Source of the DNA: Tillandsia leiboldiana
Taxonomy: Eukaryota; Streptophyta; Magnoliopsida; Poales; Bromeliaceae
Reading direction: 5' to 3'
Length of the DNA stretch: 64,000 bases
Assembly: GCA_029204045.2 (NCBI GenBank)
Contig: CM055073.1
Coordinates: forward strand, 28,183,785-28,247,784
Each line of letters starts with the position of its first letter. The stretch's first letter is position 1. Both the position numbers and the translations under genes were made by a program. Under the pieces are notes generated by a model. The model saw nothing but the letters and a program-made list of their open reading frames with translations. It was not told where the DNA came from and made no database searches. Below are positions 56,200 to 64,000 of the stretch, in pieces.

Positions 56200-57744
56200 T
56201 GTCACGCCCCGGGGGTTTTGTTTTAGCGGAAACGATTCATAAAAGTTGAATATTTGATGTGTGAATTTTTTTTTTTTTTTTTGTTTTTAAAAGAAGAAAC
56301 CCCTCTTCCCCGGCACGTGCCCAGACCCGCCACACATACATGGTCACTCTGCAAACGTGCAGAGTCTCCCCTGTACATGCACGGCGTAGCGTTCGGTACA
56401 TGTTCTAACATGCGCAACCAATCAATCACAACAATCATTCACAACCAACCAGCATTCTAAACTGATAAACGAAGATCACATGGCCGATCGGTTTGGAAAG
56501 GATAAATCCACAATTTTGAAAGAGCGCCTACCCGGCGCTTACGTTTTGAAAGCTAGTTTTCGAAGTCAGCATAAATCCACAAGGTTTGAAAGCGGTGCCC
56601 ACCCGACACCAAGTTTTTAAAGACGGTTTTCGCAATCCTTTCTTTGGCTTCTGCCCTTTTGGTTTTTAAATGGCCAATAGAAATAAAAGGGAAAATATTC
56701 CACCAGGGGCACTAAATGTAGCCCGTACCGACATCCATGCCGACCCCACGAGGGTATCGCGAACCACTCACATAACTACAAGGTAATGAAAAGCGAGAAT
56801 AAAAGAATAAATACAGTCCAGGGTCCCCAGCGACCCAGCTGCTCCTGTCCCGTCCTCACCACCGCCTACCTCTCTCCCCGTCTGGACCCTGTCACGAAGT
56901 GGGATGTCAGTGACGCAGAAATAGTAAAGTAGGAGAATATAGTAAAACAAACCGTGAAGACAACTGGAGCAACCACCCTCCCAAGGAGGAAAGGCAACCT
57001 GTACACCTGCATCCTGTAATACCCGGGCACGTCGGACAGCTAAACCGACGGCCCACACCGTACCTGCAGAAACCCGACCACGCCGGACAAGTAAACCGAC
57101 GGGTCGCACCGCTCGCACCTCGGCGCCTCAACCCCACCACTAATAAGGGGCCCCACTACGTCACCTCGTGGGTATACACGGGTCATAGACCACTTTTCCG
57201 GAAAAGCGCACCCTTTGCGGTGGCCAAACCGCGGGTGCGCGTGTGGCAACCTCGAGCCAAGTAACCGTAACCACCATCATGTCAGCATCATAATATAAAT
57301 AACAAGAGTAATGAGGTAATGAGGTAAAGTGCATAATCGAAAACAAGGTAATATTGCGCGCACTCGAAGGTGGCCCGCTGACATATAAGGGTTAAAAAGA
57401 GAATCACCGTCGGCAACCGACGCTAATCACTATAGCGAACCCACTAACATGCATAAGCTATCGCCCATCATTATTTAACCCCAGTACACTTAGAATAGAC
57501 CCCGTCCAACATGATAAAATTTAGAGGCTAGGAATAAAGTAAATACAACCCACCTGTCGCTAGTAGAAAAACCACGCTCGGCTCCCCGCGTCCCGGCGCG
57601 CTCCCCGAAGCTGCAAAACAGGATCCCCGGGCGGGGAGGTCAAGAACCTTTAAACGCGAAGTAAGGAAAAGCCCCAACACCGGCCGGCCCCCCGACGGCA
57701 GCGACCGAACCCCCCACGCGTCGCCGTGCTGTCCGCGCGGCGCC

Positions 57745-58265
57745 TCGCATGTGCGGGCTGCCCCGCGGCTGCCCCGGATGCGGGTGCCCCGCACGGCACC
57801 CCCGCATGCGCGGGCTGCACCGCGCGGTGCCCCCGCATGCGCGGGCTGCCCCGCGCGGCGCCCCGCATGCGGGTGCCCCGCATGGCACCCCCGCATGCGC
57901 GGGCTGCACCGCGCGGTGCCCCCGCATGCGCGGGCTGCCCCGCGCGGCGCCCCGCATGCGGGTGCCCCGCACGGCGCCCCCGCATGCGCGGGCTGCACCG
58001 CGCGGTGCCCCCGCATGCGCGGGCTGCCCCGCGCGGCGCCCCGCATGCGGGTGCCCCGCACGGCGCCCCCGCATGCGCGGGCTGCACCGCGCGGTGCCCC
58101 CGCATGCGCGGGCTGCCCCGCGCGGCGCCCCGCATGCGGGTGCCCCGCACGGCACCCCCGCATACGCGGGCGGCCCCGCACGGCGCCCCGCATGCGGGTG
58201 CCCCGCATGCGGGTGCCCCGCGCGGCGCCCCCGCATGCGCGGGTTGTCCCGCGCGGCGCTCCGCG
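57745..58265. repeat. GC-rich 89-bp tandem repeat
   Basis: The phrase cgggctgcac recurs at 57811, 57900, 57989 and 58078, an exact 89-bp period. Each unit comprises three ~30-bp subunits built on 'gcatgcg(c)gggc/tgccccgc(g/a)cggcgcc'. Subunits contain the palindromes gcatgc and gcgcgc-like cores, so the array is rich in local hairpins. The last subunits (58140-58265) degenerate. Since 89 is not a multiple of 3, a protein repeat is not being conserved. Confidence 0.9.
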
Positions 58266-58311
58266 TGCGATGGCACGCCCCTCTCCTTCCATCTCCGACG
58301 AAATCAAGAAA

Positions 58312-58337
58312 CCCCCCCCCCCCCCCCCCCCCCCCCC
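58312..58337. repeat. Poly-C tract (26 C)
   Basis: Uninterrupted run of 26 C (G on the transcribed minus strand). It is prone to length error in sequencing. Confidence 0.9.
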
Positions 58338-59001
58338 TCGCTCGTGACAAGAAAAGACAAGAAAAGAAAACGAAAGCACGGCTCACCTTGTTTTGGTCGG
58401 TACCGGGCGAAGGAGAGGGATCGTCCTCTTCGCGTTCGTCGGATCTTTGCGGGGAGGCGATCGATCTCTTCTCTTCCACGCCAGCCGATGGAAAGGACGA
58501 GGGTTTTGGGGAACCGCTCCTCGTCCACGCTCGGATATTGTACGCCAAGGAGGGGGAGGCGAGGTTTAGGAAACCTAATTCCCAAGGCCGACTACTTGGA
58601 CGTTTTGGGCGTAGTGGATTTTGGACCCCAAATTAATTTTAACCCCTCGAGTGAAAGGAAAACAAAAAGGGGTGGTTTAATCCCATACCTCAAACTGATC
58701 GACTAAAATCGATCTGATTGCGGACCAGAGTTCGGTCCGCCCCCGGTAATTGTGTAAGTCACCTGGGCTACGGTACCAGCTTCCGGAATTTATTCTGGGA
58801 GATCCGGGGGTCGGAATCCAAAACCGATCGCGCCGCCGGTCTCCGTTTCGCGAGCTTTATTAACCAAAAATACCCGCGAGCCCCGACCGTCTGCCCAGAA
58901 AAACAAGGAAAAATTACCCTCGAACCCCTATTGTCAACCAGACGGTTCAATAAAAATCGACGAAAAGCCCCGAAAGGCAAAATAAATCCGCGGTTATCAC
59001 A

Positions 59002-59014
59002 CCACTCACCTCTA
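59002..59014 (-). promoter_or_regulatory. Polypurine tract of the right gypsy
   Basis: The minus strand reads tagaggtgagtgg directly before the LTR start TGTGATAACC, with the conserved 'tttcgaggacgaaac' block just upstream (about 59022-59036). Confidence 0.7.
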
Positions 59015-59038
59015 AAAACCGAGTTTCGTCCTCGAAAC

Positions 59039-62000
59039 TCAGACCCGGGTGGTGGTGAACAGGTTCGGGTAGTTCTCCCTCATTTTAGACTCCAGCTCCC
59101 ATGTTGCTTCTCGCTCCTCGTGGTTGCTCCAGAGTACCTTCACGTAGGGGATGGCTCGATTCCGCAGTGATTTGCTTTCCCTTGCCAGGATTCTCACGGG
59201 GGTTTCCTCGAAGCTTAGGTCTTCTTTAAGGTCGAGTATGGCGACATCCAGGATATGCGATGGATCGGAGAGGTATTTACGGAGCATCGAAACGTGGAAG
59301 ACGTCATGGACTCGGTCAAGGTTTGGTGGTAGGGCAAGGCGGTACGCCACTGGGCCGATGCGTTCCAAAATCTCGAAAGGCCCTACAAACCGCGGGCTCA
59401 GTTTCCCTTTTAGCCCGAACCGCTTGACTCCTCTGGACGGCGAGACCCGCAAGAAAACATGCTCTCCCACTTGGAATTCCAAGTCGCGGCGCCTTTGGTC
59501 CGCGTAGCTCTTCTGGCGACTCTGGGCGGTTAGCAGGCGCTGTCTGATGAGGCGAACCTTCTCTTCCGTTTCCTCCACTAAGTCGGGCCCCAAGAATTTC
59601 CGTTCTCCCAGATCGTCCCAACAAATCGGGGATCGGCAGCGTCTTCCATATAAGGCCTCGTAGGGCGCCATCTCGATGCTGGCCTGGTAGCTGTTGTTGT
59701 AGGCGAATTCCACGAGAGGTAGGTAGCGTGACCACCCGATCCCCCAATCTAGTACACAGGCGCGAAGCAGGTCTTCGAGGGTTTGTATCACGCGCTCCGA
59801 CTGTCCGTCCGTCTGAGGGTGGAAGGCTGTGCTGAACTGTAGTTTGGTTCCCATGGCTCGCTGAAGGCTCTGCCAAAATTTCGAGACAAAGCGCGTGTCT
59901 CTGTCCGAGGTGATCGATGCCGGCACTCCATGTAATCTCACGATCTCGCTGATATATGTTTGGGCCAACCGTTCTCGGGTCCAGGTCGTATGAACTGGCA
60001 GAAAGTGTGCTGACTTGGTTAACCGGTCGACTACGACCCAAATTGCGTCGTGGCCCTGGGGTGAACGTGGGAAGCCCGTGACAAAGTCCATGGTGATTTG
60101 CTCCCACTTCCACTCTGGCACCGGTAGGGGCTGTAGCTTCCCTGCTGGCCGCTGATGCTCGACCTTTATCCGTTGGCACACTAGGCAATGAGCTACATGT
60201 CGAGTGACGTCCCCCTTCATGTTGGGCCACCAGTAGATCCGTTTGAGGTCCCTGTACATCTTCGTGCCTCCTGGATGTGCCGCATAAGGGGCCCGGTGTG
60301 CCTCTGTCAAAATTACCTCCTTCAATTCCGACGAATCCGGCACGCAGATCCGTCTGCGGAACCGTAGGGTGCCGTCGTCTTCCACTGCAAAGTCGCTCTC
60401 TTGGTCCAGGGGGATCTTGTCTCGTACGCGCTGTAGGTGTGGGTCGGTCTGTTGTCCCTCCCGGATCTTCTCAAGTAGCGTCGGCTTGACCACCAAGGTT
60501 AGGAGTTGCCTAACCGTGCCTGTCGGCACCACTTCCAACTGCATTCGTGCGAACTCCGCTATCAAGTGGTTTTGCTCCGTTATCGCGCTCCTTGACGCCC
60601 CGTCTTGGCGTCCTTTCCTGCTCAGGGCGTCCGCCACCACGTTTGCCTTTCCGGGATGGTATTGTATCGTCAAGTCGTATTCCTTCAACAACTCCAGCCA
60701 CCGCCTCTGCCGCAAGTTTAATTCTTTTTGGGTAAAGATATACTTAAGACTTTGATGATCCGAGAAGACGTTACAGTGGACCCCAAAGAGGTAGTGCCTC
60801 CACTGTTTTAAAACGAAGACTACTGCGGCCAGCTCCAAGTCGTGTATCGGGTAGTTCTTCTCGTAATCCTTTAGTTGCCTGGACGCGTAGGCAATCACTT
60901 TCCCCTGTTGCATCAGAACCCCACCCAGGCCGATCCCCGAGGCGTCGCAGTACACTTCGTAATCTTCCCCGGGTGTCGGCAGCACAAGTATTGGTGCCCT
61001 GGTTAACCTCCTTTTGAGTTCCTCAAAGCTTTCCTGGCATTTGGCCGTCCATATGAACTTCTCCCCTTTTCTGGTCAACCGATTCAAAGGGGTAGCAATC
61101 TTCGTGAAACCCTCTACAAAACGCCTGTAGTATCCTGCCAGTCCTAGGAAACTGCGGACCTCTGTCACCGTCGTCGGCGGCTGCCAGTCGACCACGGACT
61201 CCACCTTCTTCGGATCCACGGAGATTCCCTGTGCCGAGATCACATGTCCTAGGAAGCCGACTTCGCGTAGCCAGAACTCACACTTCTTGAGTTTAGCGAA
61301 CAGCTCCTGTTCCCTGAGAGTTTGGAGGACTGTTTGCAAATGGTCCTCGTGTTCCTCGTCGGTAGTGGAGTAGATCAGTATGTCGTCGATGAAAACCACC
61401 ACGAACCGATCCAGGAAGGGTCTAAAGATCCGGTTCATCATGTCCATGAAGACTGCGGGGGCGTTCGTGAGTCCAAAGGGCATAACCGTGAACTCGTAGT
61501 AGCCGTACCGGGTCCGGAAAGCAGTCTTCGGAATGTCCTTGTCCCGAACCCGGAGTTGGTGGTAGCCCGACTGTAAATCGATCTTGGAGAAGACCGTCGC
61601 CCCTCTCAGCTGGTCGAAGAGGTCATCTATTCTAGGCAGGGGGTACTTGTTTTTCTCTGTGACTTTGTTTATTCCTCTGTAATCAATGCAGAGACGCAGG
61701 CTTCCGTCTTTCTTCCGCACGAAGAGTACCGGTGCACCCCAGGGTGACACACTCGGTCTTATGAACCCCTTATCCAAGAGGTCTTCCAGTTGTGCTTTAA
61801 GCTCCTTTAGTTCTGCGAAGGCCATTCGGTAAGGTGCCTTCGAAATAGGCTGCGTGCCCGGTAGTAGTTCGATGGGGAATTCCACCTCCCGTTCAGGGGG
61901 CATCCCAGGCAGTTCCGTGGGGAAGACGTCGGGGAAGTCCCTCACCACTGGAATATCGGCGAGCGTCGTCGGGGGTCGGGTAGCCAAATCCACCGATGCC

Positions 62001-63802
62001 AAGTAGGCCACGCAACCACCCTCCACCAGTCTTCTGGCCCGGGTCGCTGAGATGATCGCCGGGAAGGAGATGCTCTTACCCATCATGTACACATGCTCAG
62101 GGAAACCCGGTTCGTGTAAACGCAGCTGTCGCTTGTCACAATCGATGAGTGCCTGGTACCTCGTGAGCCAGTTCATGCCCAGCACCACGTCGTACTCCTT
62201 CAGGGGGATTACCACTAGATCCCAAGGGCATGCTAGTCGCCCTAATTTAATCGGGCAGGCGGTCACGACGCTGACCGCCTCCAAGGTCCCTCCCGCCGTT
62301 TGCACTGTCAAGGGGTTTTGGAGGGGTGTCTCCTCGAGACCAAACAAAAACACGAAGTCACGGGAAATGAAAGAGTGTGTTGCTCCGGTGTCGAAAAGGG
62401 TTCTAGCACGGGAATTGGAAATAGAAGTAGTACCTGCAAGTGCTTCCTCCGGCGGATCTGTCTCTTGGTGGGTCATTGAGAAGACTCTCCCGCCTGGTTG
62501 GGGCTGCCGGTCCTCCTCGCGCCGTGGTGCAGGGGGCCTAGACGTCGACGCCATAGGGGCTTTCCCCCGCCCTGAGAGCTGTGGCGTGGGCGTAGAAGCT
62601 GCGGAGGACGCAGACCCCCCGCCTAAGGGGCAGTTGCGGCGGAAGTGCCCTCGTCTGCCGCACCTGAAGCAGTGGTCGCCTTTTTGGGGGCACTCCCCCG
62701 GAATGTGCCCTCCCCCGCATATGACACAAGGCCTATTCCCTGGCCTCGGTCCTCCTGTTGGCGCGCTCCGGGACCCTGCCTGAGGTCTCCACCGTTTGGG
62801 GGCCCCGCCCCCGCCCCAAGAGCCTCCTCCCGAGTTCTGCTGTTGCCGCTTCCGGTCCTCTAGCCGCGTCGAGTTCTCCCTTCTGGCGCGGGTGACCGCA
62901 AAACCCCGCTCCACCGTAGTGGCTCTGTCGACCACTTTCTGGAAGGTGTGTAGTTCGGCTGCTTGCACCACCTCGAAGATATTGCTCCGCAAGCCATCCA
63001 CAAAGAGCTGCGCCTTGTGTGCCTCGTCCCTTATGACGAACGGGACGCAGTTTGCTAGCCGGACGAACTCCCGCTGATACTCCATGACCGTCCGGTTCCC
63101 CTGTTGGATGTGGTTCAGGTCATCCTCCAACTTTTTCTTGACACTGTTGGTGAAGAAGGCCCCGAACAGTTCCTGTTTGAAGGTTGTCCAGGACGGAAAT
63201 GTGGTACCCTTAGTAGGATCGGGGCGTACCGTCTTCCACCACAAGCGGGCGTTCCCCTCCAAGCAGTGGACCGCTAGGGGAACCCGCTCGTCGTCCTCCA
63301 TGAGCAGGTCTTCAAAAAGTTTCTCCATCGACCCCACCCATTTCTCGACGACCCACGGATCAGTCGTGTCCCCTTCGAACGTGGGTGGGTCGTATTTCTT
63401 GAAGTCTTTCAGGTTGGCCCGCACCCGATCCCGCTCGGTCATCGCACCCGTCCCCTCCCTCGCGGCGGTGGCAGCCACGGTCGGGGCAGGTGTGACTACA
63501 GTCTCCTCCAGAGTAACCCTGCTGGTCGTCCCCGGCGCCGGTCCCGTAGTCGTCGCCGGTGGTGGCGCTGTCGGTGGTGCCGCGGCCGGCGCTGTCGACC
63601 CCTGTGGGGGACCCGGGGCGACCGTCACCGTCGCGGCCTGTTGCCGTTGCGTCAACTGACGCACGTGCTCAGTAAGGTTGGCCAGATTCCCCGCCATCTC
63701 CTGCAGTTGTTGCCGCAGGAGCTGGTTCTCCGCGGCCGTCGACGCCGTCGCGTCTGCTTCCGCGTCCCCGGCCGATGATCTAGTACGGGCCATGTCTGTC
63801 AT
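59039..63802 (-). CDS. Gypsy (chromovirus) Gag-Pol polyprotein, intact
   Basis: A single uninterrupted 1587-codon ORF. Gag has an N-terminal coiled-coil-like stretch (residues ~24-56), a Pro/Ala/Thr-rich linker (~60-110), and a core from 'FKKYDPPTFEGDTTDPW' (~132) to ~300 with 'ARLWWKTVRP'. The CCHC knuckle CFRCGRRGHFRRNC is at ~378-391. The aspartic protease has Asp at ~471 in 'LFDTGATHSF'. Reverse transcriptase shows 'YPLPRIDDLFDQL' and FIDD at ~803-806. RNase H has 'VYCDASGIGLGG' at ~952. Integrase has an H2C2 finger (~1170-1210) and catalytic Asp ~1237, Asp ~1297 and Glu ~1333 (35-residue spacing). A GPF/Y module and a chromodomain-like end ('VKVLWSNHEEREATWELE', ~1550) follow. The start could be Met1 or Met4. 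Domain content places it with Tekay/Del-like chromoviruses, and no lesion is visible. Confidence 0.95.
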   Translation of the reverse strand: MTDMARTRSSAGDAEADATASTAAENQLLRQQLQEMAGNLANLTEHVRQLTQRQQAATVTVAPGPPQGSTAPAAAPPTAPPPATTTGPAPGTTSRVTLEETVVTPAPTVAATAAREGTGAMTERDRVRANLKDFKKYDPPTFEGDTTDPWVVEKWVGSMEKLFEDLLMEDDERVPLAVHCLEGNARLWWKTVRPDPTKGTTFPSWTTFKQELFGAFFTNSVKKKLEDDLNHIQQGNRTVMEYQREFVRLANCVPFVIRDEAHKAQLFVDGLRSNIFEVVQAAELHTFQKVVDRATTVERGFAVTRARRENSTRLEDRKRQQQNSGGGSWGGGGAPKRWRPQAGSRSAPTGGPRPGNRPCVICGGGHIPGECPQKGDHCFRCGRRGHFRRNCPLGGGSASSAASTPTPQLSGRGKAPMASTSRPPAPRREEDRQPQPGGRVFSMTHQETDPPEEALAGTTSISNSRARTLFDTGATHSFISRDFVFLFGLEETPLQNPLTVQTAGGTLEAVSVVTACPIKLGRLACPWDLVVIPLKEYDVVLGMNWLTRYQALIDCDKRQLRLHEPGFPEHVYMMGKSISFPAIISATRARRLVEGGCVAYLASVDLATRPPTTLADIPVVRDFPDVFPTELPGMPPEREVEFPIELLPGTQPISKAPYRMAFAELKELKAQLEDLLDKGFIRPSVSPWGAPVLFVRKKDGSLRLCIDYRGINKVTEKNKYPLPRIDDLFDQLRGATVFSKIDLQSGYHQLRVRDKDIPKTAFRTRYGYYEFTVMPFGLTNAPAVFMDMMNRIFRPFLDRFVVVFIDDILIYSTTDEEHEDHLQTVLQTLREQELFAKLKKCEFWLREVGFLGHVISAQGISVDPKKVESVVDWQPPTTVTEVRSFLGLAGYYRRFVEGFTKIATPLNRLTRKGEKFIWTAKCQESFEELKRRLTRAPILVLPTPGEDYEVYCDASGIGLGGVLMQQGKVIAYASRQLKDYEKNYPIHDLELAAVVFVLKQWRHYLFGVHCNVFSDHQSLKYIFTQKELNLRQRRWLELLKEYDLTIQYHPGKANVVADALSRKGRQDGASRSAITEQNHLIAEFARMQLEVVPTGTVRQLLTLVVKPTLLEKIREGQQTDPHLQRVRDKIPLDQESDFAVEDDGTLRFRRRICVPDSSELKEVILTEAHRAPYAAHPGGTKMYRDLKRIYWWPNMKGDVTRHVAHCLVCQRIKVEHQRPAGKLQPLPVPEWKWEQITMDFVTGFPRSPQGHDAIWVVVDRLTKSAHFLPVHTTWTRERLAQTYISEIVRLHGVPASITSDRDTRFVSKFWQSLQRAMGTKLQFSTAFHPQTDGQSERVIQTLEDLLRACVLDWGIGWSRYLPLVEFAYNNSYQASIEMAPYEALYGRRCRSPICWDDLGERKFLGPDLVEETEEKVRLIRQRLLTAQSRQKSYADQRRRDLEFQVGEHVFLRVSPSRGVKRFGLKGKLSPRFVGPFEILERIGPVAYRLALPPNLDRVHDVFHVSMLRKYLSDPSHILDVAILDLKEDLSFEETPVRILARESKSLRNRAIPYVKVLWSNHEEREATWELESKMRENYPNLFTTTRV

Positions 63803-63988
63803 ACATCACAAGAGTCAACTTTAGACTACCCTGCTAACAACAACCATAAAGTGAAAGCGAGGACTCAACATTTTCCCCCCTTCGGCCACTCACGTTCTAC
63901 AGTCCTAAGCCCTACCCATTTCATTCATATGTAGGCAAGTGAGGGTTGTCTACGGATGTCGGCACTAATTGTTGTGATTGAAAGAACT
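63803..63988 (-). other. Leader of the right gypsy
   Basis: About 185 bases between the primer site and the Gag-Pol start, much shorter than the copia leader. No motif is recognised. Confidence 0.6.
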
Positions 63989-64000
63989 CTCTGATACCAT
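63989..64000 (-). promoter_or_regulatory. Primer-binding site of the right gypsy (window edge)
   Basis: The minus strand reads atggtatcagag, containing TGGTATCAGAG complementary to the initiator-Met tRNA 3' end. The window stops inside or just after this site, so the 5' LTR starts within a few bases beyond 64000. Confidence 0.85.

Larger units (their letters stand above)
56200..59001 (-). mobile_element. 3' LTR of the right gypsy element (2802 bp)
   Basis: The minus strand starts TGTGATAACCGCGG at 59001, right after the polypurine tract, and ends CCCCCGGGGCGTGACA at 56200. It contains the 89-bp GC-rich tandem repeat (57745-58265) and a 26-C run (58312-58337). Only this LTR is in the window; the 5' LTR must begin just right of 64000. 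ORFs of 200-330 codons on both strands in the repeat are artefacts of stop-free GC-rich sequence. Confidence 0.85.

Noticed and set aside
57745..58265. CRISPR-like regular repeats
   Set aside because: The units are contiguous with no unique spacers, in a plant retrotransposon LTR. It is a tandem repeat.
57528..58706. Long ORFs (200-326 codons) on both strands across the GC-rich repeat
   Set aside because: Several frames on both strands are open at once because the repeat is GC-rich and stop-free. The 89-bp period shifts the frame each unit, and translations are Ala/Arg/Gly/Pro/Cys-rich with no domain.

Overview
This window is a repeat-dominated stretch of a flowering-plant nuclear genome. 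The evidence is Ty1/copia and Ty3/gypsy chromovirus-type elements primed by initiator-Met tRNA, small TRIM and MITE elements, and an interstitial CCCTAAA plant-type telomeric array. The species cannot be fixed from the sequence. I see no complete single-copy host gene, no tRNA or rRNA gene and no bacterial-style feature. The only non-transposon coding candidate is a short exon-like ORF near 53.6 kb.

Left part (1-21.2 kb): AT-rich intergenic DNA holding several non-autonomous DNA transposons (two inverted copies of a foldback MITE, a MITE with ~95-bp TIRs, a CACTA MITE with a TTA duplication, hAT-like remnants). It also holds a tandem array of TRIM elements split by a 4.5-kb solo LTR (8927-13458, TSD CTTAC), two older LTR remnants (16263-18880 and about 18881-19987), and a second TRIM cluster in inverted arrangement (20127-21161).

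Central part (21.2-52.5 kb): a three-level nest in which every level has a perfect 5-bp target-site duplication. Outermost is a ~3.25-kb solo gypsy LTR on the minus strand (21228-52488, TSD ACTAG). A copia element with 2039-bp LTRs is inserted in it (22793-50803, TSD GAAAA). Inside the copia gag gene sits a gypsy insertion (26801-45486, TSD GTAAA). The gypsy has the tandem form LTR-internal-LTR-internal-LTR, with a 100-N assembly gap in the middle. The copia coding capacity is intact apart from this insertion. The first gypsy internal region is broken by small frameshifts. The second has an intact 925-codon reverse transcriptase-RNase H-integrase-chromodomain stretch, but its gag end, next to the gap, is full of indels. 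The gypsy LTR U3 carries ten regularly spaced G-boxes and a perfect 27-bp palindrome upstream of a TATA box. The distantly related solo LTR keeps the palindrome with compensating changes in both arms.

Right part (52.5-64 kb): a complete 574-bp TRIM, AT-rich DNA with the exon-like ORF, a telomere-repeat array between imperfect inverted repeats, MITE copies beside (TA)n arrays, a 10-N gap, and a gypsy LTR remnant. The window ends in a minus-strand chromovirus with one uninterrupted 1587-residue Gag-Pol ORF (59039-63802) and its 2.8-kb 3' LTR (56200-59001). That LTR contains a GC-rich 89-bp tandem repeat. The primer-binding site is at the last bases of the window, so the 5' LTR lies just outside.
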